Translations under genes and position numbers: made by a program | Notes under the pieces: generated by a model | Seen by the model: the letters and a program-made list of their open reading frames with translations, nothing else | The model's database searches: none | Told to the model about the DNA's origin: nothing | Origin: Septoria linicola | Taxonomy: Eukaryota > Ascomycota > Dothideomycetes > Mycosphaerellales > Mycosphaerellaceae | Length of the DNA: 64,000 nt | Direction of reading: 5' to 3' | NCBI GenBank assembly: GCA_024114885.1 | Contig: CP099429.1 | Coordinates: 62,001-126,000 of the forward strand | In this document: piece by piece, positions 1-11,279 of the stretch | Layout of the letters: the number at the start of each line of letters is the position of its first letter | How positions within the stretch are numbered: position 1 is the first letter of the stretch

Positions 1-280
1 TAGACTACTAGCTATCGACTACGATAGTAACCTTAGAGGTTCTAGCTAGTATAGCCTTTAGATCTTCCTTAGACCTCTCTTAGACCTCTTAAAGAAGAGC
101 CTTAATCGTCTTACTAGAGTAGAAAAGTATTTCGAGACTAGAGTTAAAGTATATATATATATAGCGGACTATAGGATTCTTAAAGAAATTAAGTAGTAGG
201 CTATATACTACGATTATTTACGTAGATACTATAGGGAAGTTATTAATACTTAGGTCTAGGTCGCTAAGGTAACTCTTACG
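1..280 (-). pseudogene. hAT transposase, N-terminal part only, RIP-destroyed
   Basis: The minus strand matches 25790-26068 of copy 2, the stretch leading up to the first catalytic aspartate of the transposase (reads as ...TIIVDS). The window edge cuts the gene at that point. Multiple in-frame TAG/TAA stops, explicable as CAG, CAA or TGG codons changed by RIP, make it non-functional. The exact start is not visible. Confidence 0.65.
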
Positions 281-1068
281 ATTTCGAGCCTAACTATATA
301 AGCTTAATAACGTAGTTAGTAAACGTAGTTAGTAGGAACTTATATAATAGTCTTTATACTACTAGATATACTCTAGTAGTATCCTCTTTCTCTTAAATAC
401 CTATACGTACTCCTTAGTTCGAAGGTAAGAACTAAGACTACTTATACTAATACGGAGGCCTAGATAGGCTAAAGAGATCTCGTAACCTTAGTAGACTACT
501 TTTAGTAAGGTATCCTCGATATTAATTCTCTAGTCGAAAAACTTCTAGACCTAGGAGGAATAGGTACTCTTCTATTTAATAGATATAGTCTTTTATATCT
601 TAAACTTATACTTATAGCGACCTTATACCTCCTACTATCGTCGTATATACTAGTCTCTAAAGTCCGTTTTATACTCTTTCTACTATAGATATACTCTATT
701 TACTTAAGTCTAGTCTAGAGAAGACGTAGATATATTAAGTAGAATTTTAGAAGTAGTAGGTAGTCTACTAGAGCTCTACTCTAATACTATATATCGTAGC
801 GTAGAGAGTACTATCGGACTAGATTCGAATTATAAAGAGTTTCTAAAAATGCTATCTTAATATTATTATCTTAGTCAAGTACTAGACCTAAGTCCTCTAG
901 TAGCTAGCGATAGATTTCGCTATAAAGGTAGCGTATTTATAGATAGTAGTATTAAAACTAGAAGAGTTAAAGAAGATAAAGGCAGACTAAATTATAAAAG
1001 TAAGAAAGAGGGGAGCCCTAGACTATCTATAAAACACGCTATAACTTTACTCTAGTACGACGTCTATA

Positions 1069-2669
1069 GTAGTTCTTACTTATAGAGAAGCCTAAATTAT
1101 ACTAATTAGACGTAGTAAAGCCTCTTGTCCGCTAACGATAGACTAGTTAAGAACTCGGTACTAATCTCTAGATTAAGTACGCTAGGATCTATTAGATCTA
1201 TAATAATAGACGAAAAGCTAATACTAGCCCGCTCGCTCTTAAATCTAGCTTAAATTAGACTCTCGACTATAGCTTCGAGCAAAGTCTCTTTCTTATTAAG
1301 TATATATTGTTTATTAAATATACTATAGGTAAGCTTCGCGTTTTGTCTCTACTATATAGACATAGTAGGTATAGAGAATCCGTAGGTATTCTAATCGTAG
1401 TTAGTAGGAATTAGCTATCTAAGATACTTAATAAGGATTAAGAAGTAATTAACGAAGAAGAGCTTCTAGCTAAGAACATTACGTAGTATAGCCCGGTATT
1501 CTATCTAAAAGATATCGTAGAGTATAGGCAAAACGCTATTAGTAATATACGACTATAGTTAATTAGTATATAGTCGGCAAATATAGTTAGCGCTTAAGAT
1601 AGCTAGTAGATATACCTTAACTTAGGCTTCTAGTACTAATATCTAAAGTAAGATAGCTAGACCTCGAAGCCGTAGTATCGTAAAAGGGAAGCTCTATATT
1701 ATATTAGTAGATAGGAGTTTCTAATAGATAGGAAGACTTACGCTATCGCTATATACTTATATAGCTATAAGTTTATCTAGCGCCTTAATCTTAGACTAGA
1801 ACTCGCCGATTACCTTATACTAGTATTAATAAGTCGCTCTACTATAGTTAGTAGAGCCTAGCGTACTAGTAGATAGCTTAATAGCGTACTTAGCCTAAAT
1901 GTTCTTCTCTTAAGACAAGTTTAGTAGGTTATCGATAATAACGTTTATAGAGTTTCTCTTTAACTTAGAAGGATCTAATAGTACCTAAACCTATATACTA
2001 CTATCTTCCTTTTCGAATTCTTCTAATATACCTTCTTTTCTCTTAATCTCTCTATATAGAAGGTAGAGCTCGATATACTAATCTTCTTTATCTTTCTAAG
2101 CGAGGTTTTTAGAAGATTTCTTTTCCTCTACCTTCTTAAGAGCCTTCCTCTCTCTATATAATATTAGCGCTAACTATATATACCGACTACGTTTACCGAC
2201 TATATATATAATAGTATAATAGAGACTTACTATTGTTTAGTAAAGCTTGCCTTATAGACTAGTTTCTATTAATTAATATATATCTTCTACGCGTCCTTAT
2301 TAAGACTGTCCTACCCTAGTAGTATAGCTATTTACTTTACCTTAAAACGACTAAAAGCTTGATTCTTTACTTTACGTTTTCGGTCTACTTTAGCCCTATC
2401 TTCGTCTATAGCTTAAGTACGTACGTAGTCGCGTAGTATATTTAGATTAATCGAGTAGTCTTTAATATCCTTTCTTATTATAGTAAGTCTTATATATTTC
2501 GTCTCGAGTTTAGAAAGAGACTCTATCTTACGCTTCTAACGTACTATTTCTAGGATAATTAGTATTAAAAGTATCGCGTTCGATAGCTATAATAGTTACC
2601 TACTAAATAGTAGTAGAATTAGGTAGGTTAGATAAGCGATAGTAATATACGACGAATTTAGTTACAAGT
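1069..2669 (-). pseudogene. unrecognised hAT-borne gene, copy 1
   Basis: This is the counterpart of the gene described at 23400-25000. On the minus strand a frame rich in Lys, Glu, Gln and Leu can be followed across RIP stops, interrupted by stretches that look like introns. One of these, around 1570-1592, holds the recurrent 20-base motif of this transposon. I recognise no domain. Limits are approximate, and function is unknown. Confidence 0.4.
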
Positions 2670-3879
2670 ATAGGTAGTTAGAAAGTAAGGTTTAGAATTT
2701 ATAGGAAGTAGGGAAATCTAGAGTCTAAGGGCTAACTAAGTAGGAGTAACGTTAAGGCAGGTCGCTCCTAGATACTTTAATATAGCTTTTTAGATAATAT
2801 TAGTTATTAGTATATATAGTCGGTACTTTACTATTAGATTATATCTTAGTATAGGCTAATATATCTACTAAGTCCGCCTATCCTAGGTCTCTATAGTATA
2901 TCTACTAGATAGAAGAAAGATTACTTTAAAAAGAGAGGTATAGGCTAATTATATAAGACTAATAGTAGATTATAGAGACCTAGCTTAAAGAGCTTTTATT
3001 CTAAAAAGGATATCTTAACTTCTTAAGAAGTACTTACTTATTTATACTTACCTTTTCTACTATATATAACCTTATATATTAGCTAGAGATATTATAATTT
3101 TAGCTATTATATTAAGAACTATCCTATCGATCTATAGACTAGGTTTAAAACTCTTTAAGCTACTTAATAAGTTAATAGGCTTAATAGATTACTAAAATAG
3201 TATAAATCCTAAGAATCCTATAGTATATATTAATAGAATAAATATTTAGTTTTAAGATATTTTAAAGCCTAATAACGAGATACTACTATTAAGTCTATTA
3301 TAGAGAAAGTTTTTCTTTAGATTTAGAAGATTCTACTAATATTTTAGAACTAGCCTTTTTAATTAGTCTTAGAAAAGAGAGAGAGTATTACTACTTTATA
3401 TTTATATATTTTATACTATCTAGTATATATAGTAAAAATATTCTCTTCTCTAGTATTATAGATAATTTATTATTAATAGAATAGGCCTTAGTTTAGTATA
3501 ACTTAGAACTAATAGCTTATTTTATATTATTCTATACTAATATCTAATTATATAGATCTAGTAAACTAATATCGACTATAACTATCCTCTAGTTCTACGC
3601 TTCTAGAATTAATTAAGATAAGATTTATAGTCGGTAATCGTAGTCGGTAGTAGTTTTCCTAGTATAGTACTTTCCTATTTAGGTATAGACGTAGGATCTA
3701 GTAAGTTTCTTAGTATCTCTTTAGACCTAAGGTTCTATAGCTTATAGCGTCTTAGTAAGTTTTAGTATCTTTCTAACTACCTACTTCTTCTTTCTTTACT
3801 TCCTTCCTCCTATCTCTACTCTTTCCTTTATTTCTTATACTATTCTTCGATTACGACGCTCTATATAGGAGCGATAATT

Positions 3880-4410
3880 AAGTATCGATCTCTTTAAGCT
3901 CTTCTTAGCGTTTACGATCGTATAGTCTACTAAAAGTAGCTATTCTAGAGAGTACTACTTAGAAGCTTATTAAGCCTTAGAAGAAGGTTATTATAGTAAA
4001 AACGAATACTCGTTAGAAGCGTATACCTTATAATAGTAGGTAGAAACGTCGTATCCTTAAGTTAGGCACTATTACGTTTTATTAGATTAAGAAATTATAG
4101 AGTATAATAGAACTATATATCTAACGCCTCCTATTCTAGTAGCTTATCTACGAGATCGTTCTTACTTTTAGTAGTAGGCTACGCTATTAATTAGCGGCCT
4201 TAGAATACCTCTAAGAGGTAGCTAAAGCGTTCCTTACTACTAAATTTAAGATATCTAATCTCCTAGCTATCTATATAAAGTAGGTTATACTATAGGCTAA
4301 GGATCTATAGCTATACTATCGTATTTATATAAGGTTTACTAGCTAGGACGGTAGTATAGTTTAGTAGAAGCGTAAGTCTACTAACTATAGATATCGACTA
4401 TATTTCTAAC
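3880..4410 (+). pseudogene. histone H3-like gene A carried by hAT copy 1
   Basis: One frame, with TAG/TAA read as former Gln/Trp codons, gives a histone H3 fold from about 4050 to 4320. It starts with RRILKLGTIT, continues as IKKL.SIIELYI.RLLF, then YEIVLTFSSRLRY, EYL.EVAKAFLTTKF, and ISNLLAIYIK.VIL.AKDL.L. These segments fall in the order and spacing of H3 (HRYKPGTVALREI, ELLIRKLPFQRLVREI, DLRF, ALQEASEAYL, TNLCAIHAKRVTI, KDIQLARRI). Loop 1 has ordinary H3 length, not the longer CENP-A form. A basic N-terminal tail precedes it and a short extension follows. The copy at 21659-22189 preserves HR, LKLGT and LR at the start of the fold, bringing it nearer to H3. No intron is evident. It lies upstream of gene B on the same strand and opposite to the transposase. 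Sequence identity to canonical H3 is modest, so its cellular role is inference. RIP stops make this copy dead. Confidence 0.72.
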
Positions 4411-4689
4411 CTATTATCTTAGTAGATATATAGCGAGTTCCTCTAGGGAATAGAGAGGTCGTTAGTACCTTAGGCTTTAGACTCTAAATTCTAGCTCTAT
4501 ACTAAAACCTTATAATTTTAACCTTACGACCGTAACTCTAAACAAATATAATATTATTAATATTCTATCGCGTTCTCGCGCGATATAGTACTTCTAATTA
4601 ACTACGACTTTCTTAATCGTCTCGTATAAGACGCTACTATACTTACGCCTAAATAATACGCTCTCGCTAATTAAGTATCGCGTTCTTCT

Positions 4690-5450
4690 ACTCTATTAGC
4701 GTACCTTTAAATAGAGAGAGCTAGCGATTAGTCTTAAGAATAGGCTAATAATCTAATTCTTATTAATATATAAGATAGTAATAATAAATACGCGCCTAAA
4801 GAGAAGGATAATAAAGACGTATCTAAATAGGAGAATAATAAGCCTTCTACTATAAAGAGGCTTACTACTAGTAGGAAGAGCCTTAGTAGAAAGCGGCCTA
4901 TTATATAAAAAGCGCTTTATAAGATAGTAACGAAGAAGAAGAGAAGAGCTGGTCTAAAACTTACTATAAAGAAGAAATCCTATATTCTAAAAGTATAGTC
5001 GAATACTTAGAACGTAGTACGAGCTAGTAGGCTTTCTAAGAAGGCTTTAGTAGTTAGGAGGGTAAGGAAGCTCTATCGCTATAAGCTAGGTAGTAAGTTA
5101 AAACGTAGTCGGTAAACGTAGTCGGTACGCTAATCTACTATAGTTTTAGCTCTATAGAAGATTTAGATATTTTAGAGGACTAGGGATCTACTTATTAGTA
5201 AGCTTCCTTTCTAGCGACTAGTAAGAGAGGTCGCCTATAGCTTTAAGTAGGATCTACGCTTTTAGGCTAGTATACTAGAAGCGTTATAAGAGGTAGTAGA
5301 GCTCTATTTAATAAAGGTTTTTAAGAGTATATATCCTTCTATATTACTATTTAGTAGCTTATACTAACTTATATAGGTACTAACCTCTACGCTATCTATA
5401 TAAAGCGAGTTACGATCTAGTAGAAAGATATATAGCTCGTTTAGAGAATA
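4690..5450 (+). pseudogene. histone H3-like gene B with two introns, hAT copy 1
   Basis: This is the clearer of two H3-like genes. A tail of roughly 100 residues rich in Lys, Arg, Ser and Thr is followed by the H3 fold: RYKLG, LAL.KI, RDLLISKLPF.RLVREVAYSF, DLRF, EAL.EVVELYL and VFKSTNLYAIYIKRVTI..KDI. KLPFQRLVRE, DLRF, ALQE and TNL.AI..KRVTI..KDI.L are near-canonical H3 signatures. Two introns restore the frame exactly. Intron 1 is 5093-5143 (GTAAGT, branch GCTAATC, TAG). Intron 2 is 5327-5376 (GTATAT, branch TACTAAC, TAG). Both also occur in hAT copy 2. Loop 1 is H3-length, so this is an H3 variant rather than CENP-A. Several TAG/TAA stops from RIP make it a pseudogene. Start and end are approximate. 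Confidence 0.82.
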
Positions 5451-5908
5451 CTTCGTATATAGGACGTTATAGATAATAAGGGTTATTTAAAGTAGTATAG
5501 TACTATATATTATATTTAGCGTAAGAAATAGCGTTTAGGCTACTTCGAGATACCTAGCTACGTAGTAGAAGCGTAGTATTAAATTATATTATAACTATAG
5601 CGAACGATATAAGATTACTTTCTACTTTTATACTATAAAACCTTCGTTTCCTCTTATCTCTATAGTTAGTATATATAGTCGGCGCCTATCGTCCTTTTTA
5701 CGTACTTAGATACTTATAGTACGTAGATTTTAGTATACCTATACCTATACTCCTATAGGTACCTACGTAGGTATACGCCTTAACCTATATTTTCTAGTTA
5801 TAGGTACTACCTATTAAGCTTTAGTAGATTACCCTTCTAACCTATATTAATTACTAAGAACATAGGTTTAGACCTAACTCTACCTATACTAACCTATTCC
5901 GACGTCTA

Positions 5909-6095
5909 CTAGAGATAACCCTACTTAGGATTACTTACTACTTCCTTATAGTTCCTTAGGATTAGAACCTTCTATTTATATATTCCTACTTCTTTAGTAG
6001 TAGAGAATATAATCTCTTTAATTTCCTTTAAGAATTCTAAGTCCTATAAGATATCTAGGTTAATAGAGCTTATAGCTAAGAAGAAAGCTTAGTAC
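5909..6095 (-). mobile_element. Copia-1 fragment between hAT-1 and Gypsy-1
   Basis: It aligns base for base with Copia-3 around 50164-50350 in the same orientation, a part of pol between integrase and reverse transcriptase. It begins with the hAT-1 flank (CTAGAGAT) and ends with the GTAC that is duplicated at 19336-19339, where the Copia sequence resumes. The fragment therefore bridges two insertions into the same older Copia. Confidence 0.85.
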
Positions 6096-6374
6096 TAATA
6101 GATAATAACTACTCTAACACTAACTCTCTAGGTAGGTATAAGAGTAGTCGCTATAGAACAAGACCTGTTCGGAGAGTAATAGTCTTGTAATACGTGTGTT
6201 AACTAGTAGTAACGAGCTCAAACTAGTAGTCCTAAGACTAAGAGCCTATACTAGGACTATAGGATATTAAATTAATCAAGTAGAGTAAACATTGCTATCT
6301 TAGAAACGAGCTACTACCTTACTTTTATACTAAAACTACTAAGTATAGTATATAGGTAGGCCTTTACCTTACTA
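6096..6374 (-). repeat. Gypsy-1 3' LTR
   Basis: This is a 279-bp copy of the LTR also present at 19057-19335, 30725-31004 and 56290-56568. Because the element is on the minus strand this is the 3' LTR. It still contains a few CA and TG pairs, such as GTGTGTT near 6190. Confidence 0.93.
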
Positions 6375-6899
6375 ATCCTCTCTTCCTTAGTATCTAACTA
6401 GATACCTAACTACTCGTGGATCTTACTTAGAATTACTTAAAACTAGCTAGTTTTTCTATTAAAATCTATTAAACTTTTAATTAGAGGCCTATTAAATAGT
6501 TACCTTTTCTAACGATAACTACTAAAAACACCTTCTTAGATCCGATTATTATTCGCTAGACGCTACTCTTCTACTATATCCTTAGGGATCTCCTTAGGAA
6601 CAGCCTCTCTCTTCTTCGATACTAATACTTCTAAGTTACTATCTACGCTTATAAAGCTAGCTTCGCCGAACACCTACTCCTTAATATCTATAGCTATAGC
6701 GTAGGTAGTATCGAATTAAGCTTCAGCCGTAGTCTACTACTTAGCTATATAGACCTTGAACTCCTCCTTACTTATACTAAAGAGCTTCTTTATTTCTATA
6801 CTTACTACCTAATCTGCCTATAGAACTCGGCCTACTAAGGTATTAGAAATCGGGTCTAGGCCGGTTAGAAGTACCTTAGTAGCGAAGGGTTTTATTACT

Positions 6900-9740
6900 C
6901 GCGTAGGGTATATAGTGCTAGAAGCTATAAAGGGTATCTACTCGTAGTAGAGATATACGCTATAGATCGTAGGAACGCTAACGTAGTTACTATTAGGTAG
7001 CTTATCTAACGTTCGACTATTAGGGTAGGCTAGAAATACTATCGGAATTATATAATACTCTTCGCCTATACGAGTATACTACTAAGGGATATAGAGGTAC
7101 GAAATAACTAGCGAGCCTATATTAGTACAAGGATTCTTCTAACTAAGCTTGAGATTAGCTTTTATTTCGTTAGTAATTACTAGAGGTATAGTCTCGACGA
7201 AACCTATACTATAGCTTTACTTATTAGCGATAATACACCTCGCTAGCTACTTTGCCTCCTTAAGGTTAAAGAGCCTATTACTAATCGTGTCCGAGGTTAG
7301 TAAAAGTCGCCTTCTATCGCCGGTATCGTCTAGAGAGATCGTAAACTAAACCTAATTAAGGCCCTTCTCCTTAAGTAGTATATTCTCGTTTAAGGCGATA
7401 TACTAAAAGCCGTTAGAGTAGTTAGAACTAGCCTTATCGTCGAAGATATAAAAGGTAGTAGATAGGTAGGCTACGTACTTAATAGTCGTATACGGAGTAG
7501 TAACTAGCTAGTATAGCTATAGTAGAGGATACTAGCGAAGAAGCTATTAGGATAGCGAGTACTATATACCGCGAGACTAACTATACTAACTAACAGCCGT
7601 GTTATACTATCGATATACTATAAACTTATACTATATAGCTTCGAGTAAAGAGTCTAGGATCTGAAATAGGCCTCTAGTAGAAGAGGAATAAAAGAGGAAG
7701 CCGTAATCGGTCTAGGTACCCTTATTACTATTATAGTCTAAGAGCTCCTAAGCCCTCTAACGGACGTTAGAAGTAACCTTCAAGTCTACTTTAGTTACTA
7801 TGAACTAAAAGGGTCCGAGATAGCTTCTACCTACCTCGCGTATTAGAGCGTTAATATCGCTCTCTAGTTCCTAAGTATTAGTACTCTTCTTACTACGACG
7901 AGGGCGTCCTACTAGCTTAGAGAAGAAAGTATTCGCTTCTAGCTTAAACTACGTCCGGTTTTAAGTATTCTAGGCGATAAAGGCTTAGAGATTAGCTATA
8001 CTACCTATCTAAACAATACGCTAGTAGAGAGTATACGTTACGTTAGCCGTCTTCGGTAGCTTTAAACCTATAGTATCTCCTATCTTAGTTATATATTCTT
8101 TATAAAGAGGCTAGCTAAGATATAGAAGGATATTAATTAAAGCGTAGCTCTTAGCTACTTTCTTCTTCTCCTAGACATTATCGACTTCTTTAAGAGCTCC
8201 GCTAACGATTATATAGTAGTAGACTTCGAAGGTAATACTATCCTTTATATAAGCCTAGTAACGTAGATTAGACTCTAAGTCGCTCTCTAGCTTAATTCTA
8301 CTATTATCTTCTAGTACGATTAGCGATAGGCGTTATAGGCCTAGTAGTAGCTCCGTCGTAGGTAATACTTAGTCTTATATAAGATCGCTATCGCCCGAAG
8401 CGCTTAGTATAGGAGAAGTCTCGATCGAGGTAATAATAGTTTCTCTAGTACGAATTCTAGTAAGCCTTCCGCTCTTACGAAGGATAGGCGTAGGCTTCTT
8501 TATAGAGCTTAGCGTTAACTTCTCTAACTAAGCTTTTAGCCTCTATATAGTACTAGGCGATACGGAATCTCTAAGGTAAGGCTCTAGAGTCGTAAGTAAA
8601 TTACCTTCTCCTTCTCCTTCTTAACTAGAGTTTCGAGTAGGACTAGATAAGGATAGGCTCTTAGGCGTAGAGGAGGAGGGTTATCTATTAGATCTTAGAT
8701 TTCTAGAAGGAGGTAATAGTCTATAAGATATTAAGGGCTATTTCTCTACTACTAGGAACACGTAAGTCGGTTCTTCGAAGGCCTCTCCTTTAGTAAGCTT
8801 AACCGTAAATCCGTACTAATTAAGTCTATAGCCTGCCTCTAGGTATACCTCTCTTATCTTATAGCTAAACACGTCGACCTACGAGAGCTCTACCTTAAAC
8901 TTGTTCTAGTAGCGTCTCCTATCTAAGTTCGTATTAATAAAGCCTAAGCCTTACGAGCTAGGAGTCTTCTTACTTCTCTATAGCTAAAAATACTAGCTAC
9001 GAGAGAATATGTTTACTACTTACTAATAGAAACGATCTTACTTTTACTACGCTAAGAAGACCTAATCTTTAAGCTTACTCTCTTCGAAGACGCCTTTATA
9101 CTTATTTAACTATTAACGAAGGTTCCTAAGTATCTCTTTATCGTATAAGACTTAGTTAAAAAAGAGGAAGTTCTACTCGTACCTAAACTCTATACGTAGC
9201 TACTACTAGATTAAGTTTCTCTCCTTTACTAAGTCTTAGCCTTCTTAGCGTATTTTCTTTATATTATCGCGCTTTACGCTCTACGCGTTAAGGTACTTTA
9301 GTAAAATCTTAGCTAAGAGGCGTTTAAAGAAGTTAAATATACCGATCTTTATTCTATCGTTTACTTCCTCGACCTACTTAAGTACTAAGTCGATACTCTC
9401 CTCTTGTTCTTATAGAGTCTCTAGCGACAGAATAGCTTTAGTAGCGTTATCAAGGTTCGTTATACTAGTAAGAGGTCTACTTAAAGGCTAGAAGCTAACG
9501 ATAGAACCTTCGCGATTAATACAAGCGAGCGCTATACCTTATATAGAACTTAAAGAAGCTATCTTTCGTCGTTTCTTTAGAGACTCTTATCTAAGTAGTT
9601 CTTATATAGGACTTCGAACGAGCGAGGTAGAAGGCGAAAGCGCCGGTCTTAATAAGCGTTTAGGCGTTAAAGAACGCTAGAAAGGGGAAGTCTTATTCTT
9701 TATACGCGATAGAGAAAGAGAGCGTCTTTAATTAGTCGTA
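6900..9740 (-). pseudogene. Gypsy extra reading frame of unknown function, copy 1
   Basis: On the minus strand a single frame can be followed for about 950 codons when RIP stops are read as former Gln/Trp codons. Other frames are far poorer. It begins with a Ser/Pro/Arg-rich part, passes through a Lys/Glu-rich part, then a low-complexity Ser/Thr/Pro stretch with EGEGEG. It ends in a folded-looking half with segments such as VGRPRRSKKS, LIREVGRSYLGPF, LARCIIANK and GSLVISYLYPLVVYSYRRR. I recognise no retroviral or host domain; it is neither gag, env nor chromodomain as far as I can see. The same frame is present in Gypsy-2 at about 31530-34370, so it belongs to the element. It lies downstream of integrase in the same sense. 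Limits are approximate. Confidence 0.6.
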
Positions 9741-10837
9741 TTAGTAGCTTAAGGCGATATAAAGCGCGTAACTAGTAATAAGTAACTTAAATAGCGAGGA
9801 GGGTTAGGCACGTGACCGGTTATAGAGTTTTCTATTATATTAGTTACTACTTACGTATATAAACAGCTATATAGCGTTACTAGGTAGTAACGAAAGATAA
9901 GAATCGAACTTAATAGAAGCAAGGCTTTATAGTAACTAATTAATAGTCGATAAGGAAGAAGAGATCGTTTAGAGCGTAAAAGTAGTCTAATTATATACCT
10001 TATCGTAGTAGCGTGACTACTATTAGGATTAGGGGTCTATACGCGAGGCTTAGTTACGTAAGGTTTTAGTTATCGTTTAAAAAGATAACTAAAAGTTCAC
10101 TTTACTTTAACGCTTCTATAGCTATCGTATACTACTAACGCTACTACTAACTATCGTAGTATATACCTTACTATTACTAACGAGGACTAAGACTTAGATA
10201 TCGTCGTCGTTACCTCTACTAACTTAAAAGAGCCTTATTTTTCGTATACCTAGTCAACTTACTAGATCGCGCTTTCCGTATCGTAAGAGACCGCTAGCGC
10301 TATAATTAATAGCTAGAAAGGAGCTATTAGAGCCGTTATTACTAAAGATTCAAGCTTCTCTACCTTTATATAGGCTGAAAAACCTTAAACTTTAAGAATT
10401 CTCTACTAGAAACTAATATCTTTAGCGATTCCTTTAGTCAGGCGAAAATTAGTAGCAAAAAGACCTTTAGAATAGAAAATTATTATCTTACTTCGCTAAT
10501 CGGTAATAGAAAAGAGCTCTAGGAAGACAGATCGTAGTACTAACCTTAGAAATTACTAGTAGAAAAGAGCTTTAGGAGTATAGATCTAGCTTAGATTTTA
10601 AGACCTAGTAGTAGAAAGTAGCTCGAGATAGCTAACTTTTATAGCGATAGTAGGCTCGAGACTTAGAAAAAGGAGTAGGATAGTAGGTTAACTAGCGGAC
10701 ATAGAATCTATACTTAAAAGTTAAGCTTAGGAGAGTAACTAGCTATATAGATACTTATCTTAGCTATAGAAAATAGCGTCGAGACAGCTAGGATTAGCTA
10801 GATTCTTACTAATCTAGTAAAAGAGGAGCTTAGGAAG

Positions 10838-11055
10838 CCTAGATTAGAGCTCGATAGTAGCTCTAAAAACAAAAGAAGTACTCAGGATAGCTAAGATTTA
10901 GCTAGATTTATACTAGTCTAGTAAATTATAAGCTTATCAAGCTCCGATTAGAGCTTAATAGTAGCTTTAGGACTAAGAGAAGCGCTCGAGAAGGTTAGAT
11001 TAGAGCTCGATAGTAGCTCTAGGAATAAAAGAAGCGCTCGAGATAGTATAGACTT
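10838..11055. repeat. degenerate short repeats in the Gypsy-1 spacer
   Basis: Between the integrase and the extra frame, the phrase GATTAGAGCTCGATAGTAGC followed by a run ending in AAGAAGC recurs three times, near 10842, 10938 and 11004, with RIP-type differences. The corresponding region of Gypsy-2 (about 35470-35680) has the same units. The rest of 9741-11280 shows no frame that I can support. Confidence 0.55.
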
Positions 11056-11279
11056 AGAAATATTAGCTCTTTTATAGTAGAGGCTAGGCTTTAGTAGCTA
11101 GATCTTAGCTTATATCTCTAATCAAGTATCGCCTATCGAATTTCTACTTCTTTAGCTCTACCGGGCTAGCTTTAGCCTTTAGCTTACTAAGTCTTCTACT
11201 TCTTCTTTAAGCTCTATTAGTAGCTAGCGTATATAACTCTCTCTTTCTTCTTAAGTTATTACTAATAGCTTACTAATAA

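Larger units (their letters stand above)
1..5908 (-). mobile_element. hAT DNA transposon copy 1, left part outside window
   Basis: This is the inverted partner of 20161-28388: position x here matches the complement of about 26069 minus x there, along the whole stretch. Its inner end (5894-5908) reads, on the minus strand, TAGACGTCGGAATAG, the same terminal inverted repeat found at both ends of copy 2. The next eight bases, CTAGAGAT, would be the target duplication, but the other end lies outside the window. The flank continues as Copia sequence, so the element sits inside a Copia. By comparison with copy 2 about 72% of the element is present, missing most of the transposase. CA and TG are almost absent, so it is heavily RIP-mutated. 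hAT assignment comes from the transposase read in copy 2. Confidence 0.88.

Noticed and set aside
4690..5450. Reading H3-like gene B as the centromeric variant CENP-A
   Set aside because: Loop 1 between the DLRF-side helices has canonical H3 length with no insertion, and KLPFQRLVRE is canonical. The long basic tail alone is not enough.
10838..11055. CRISPR-like array
   Set aside because: Repeats are degenerate and unevenly spaced within a fungal retrotransposon, with no cas genes.
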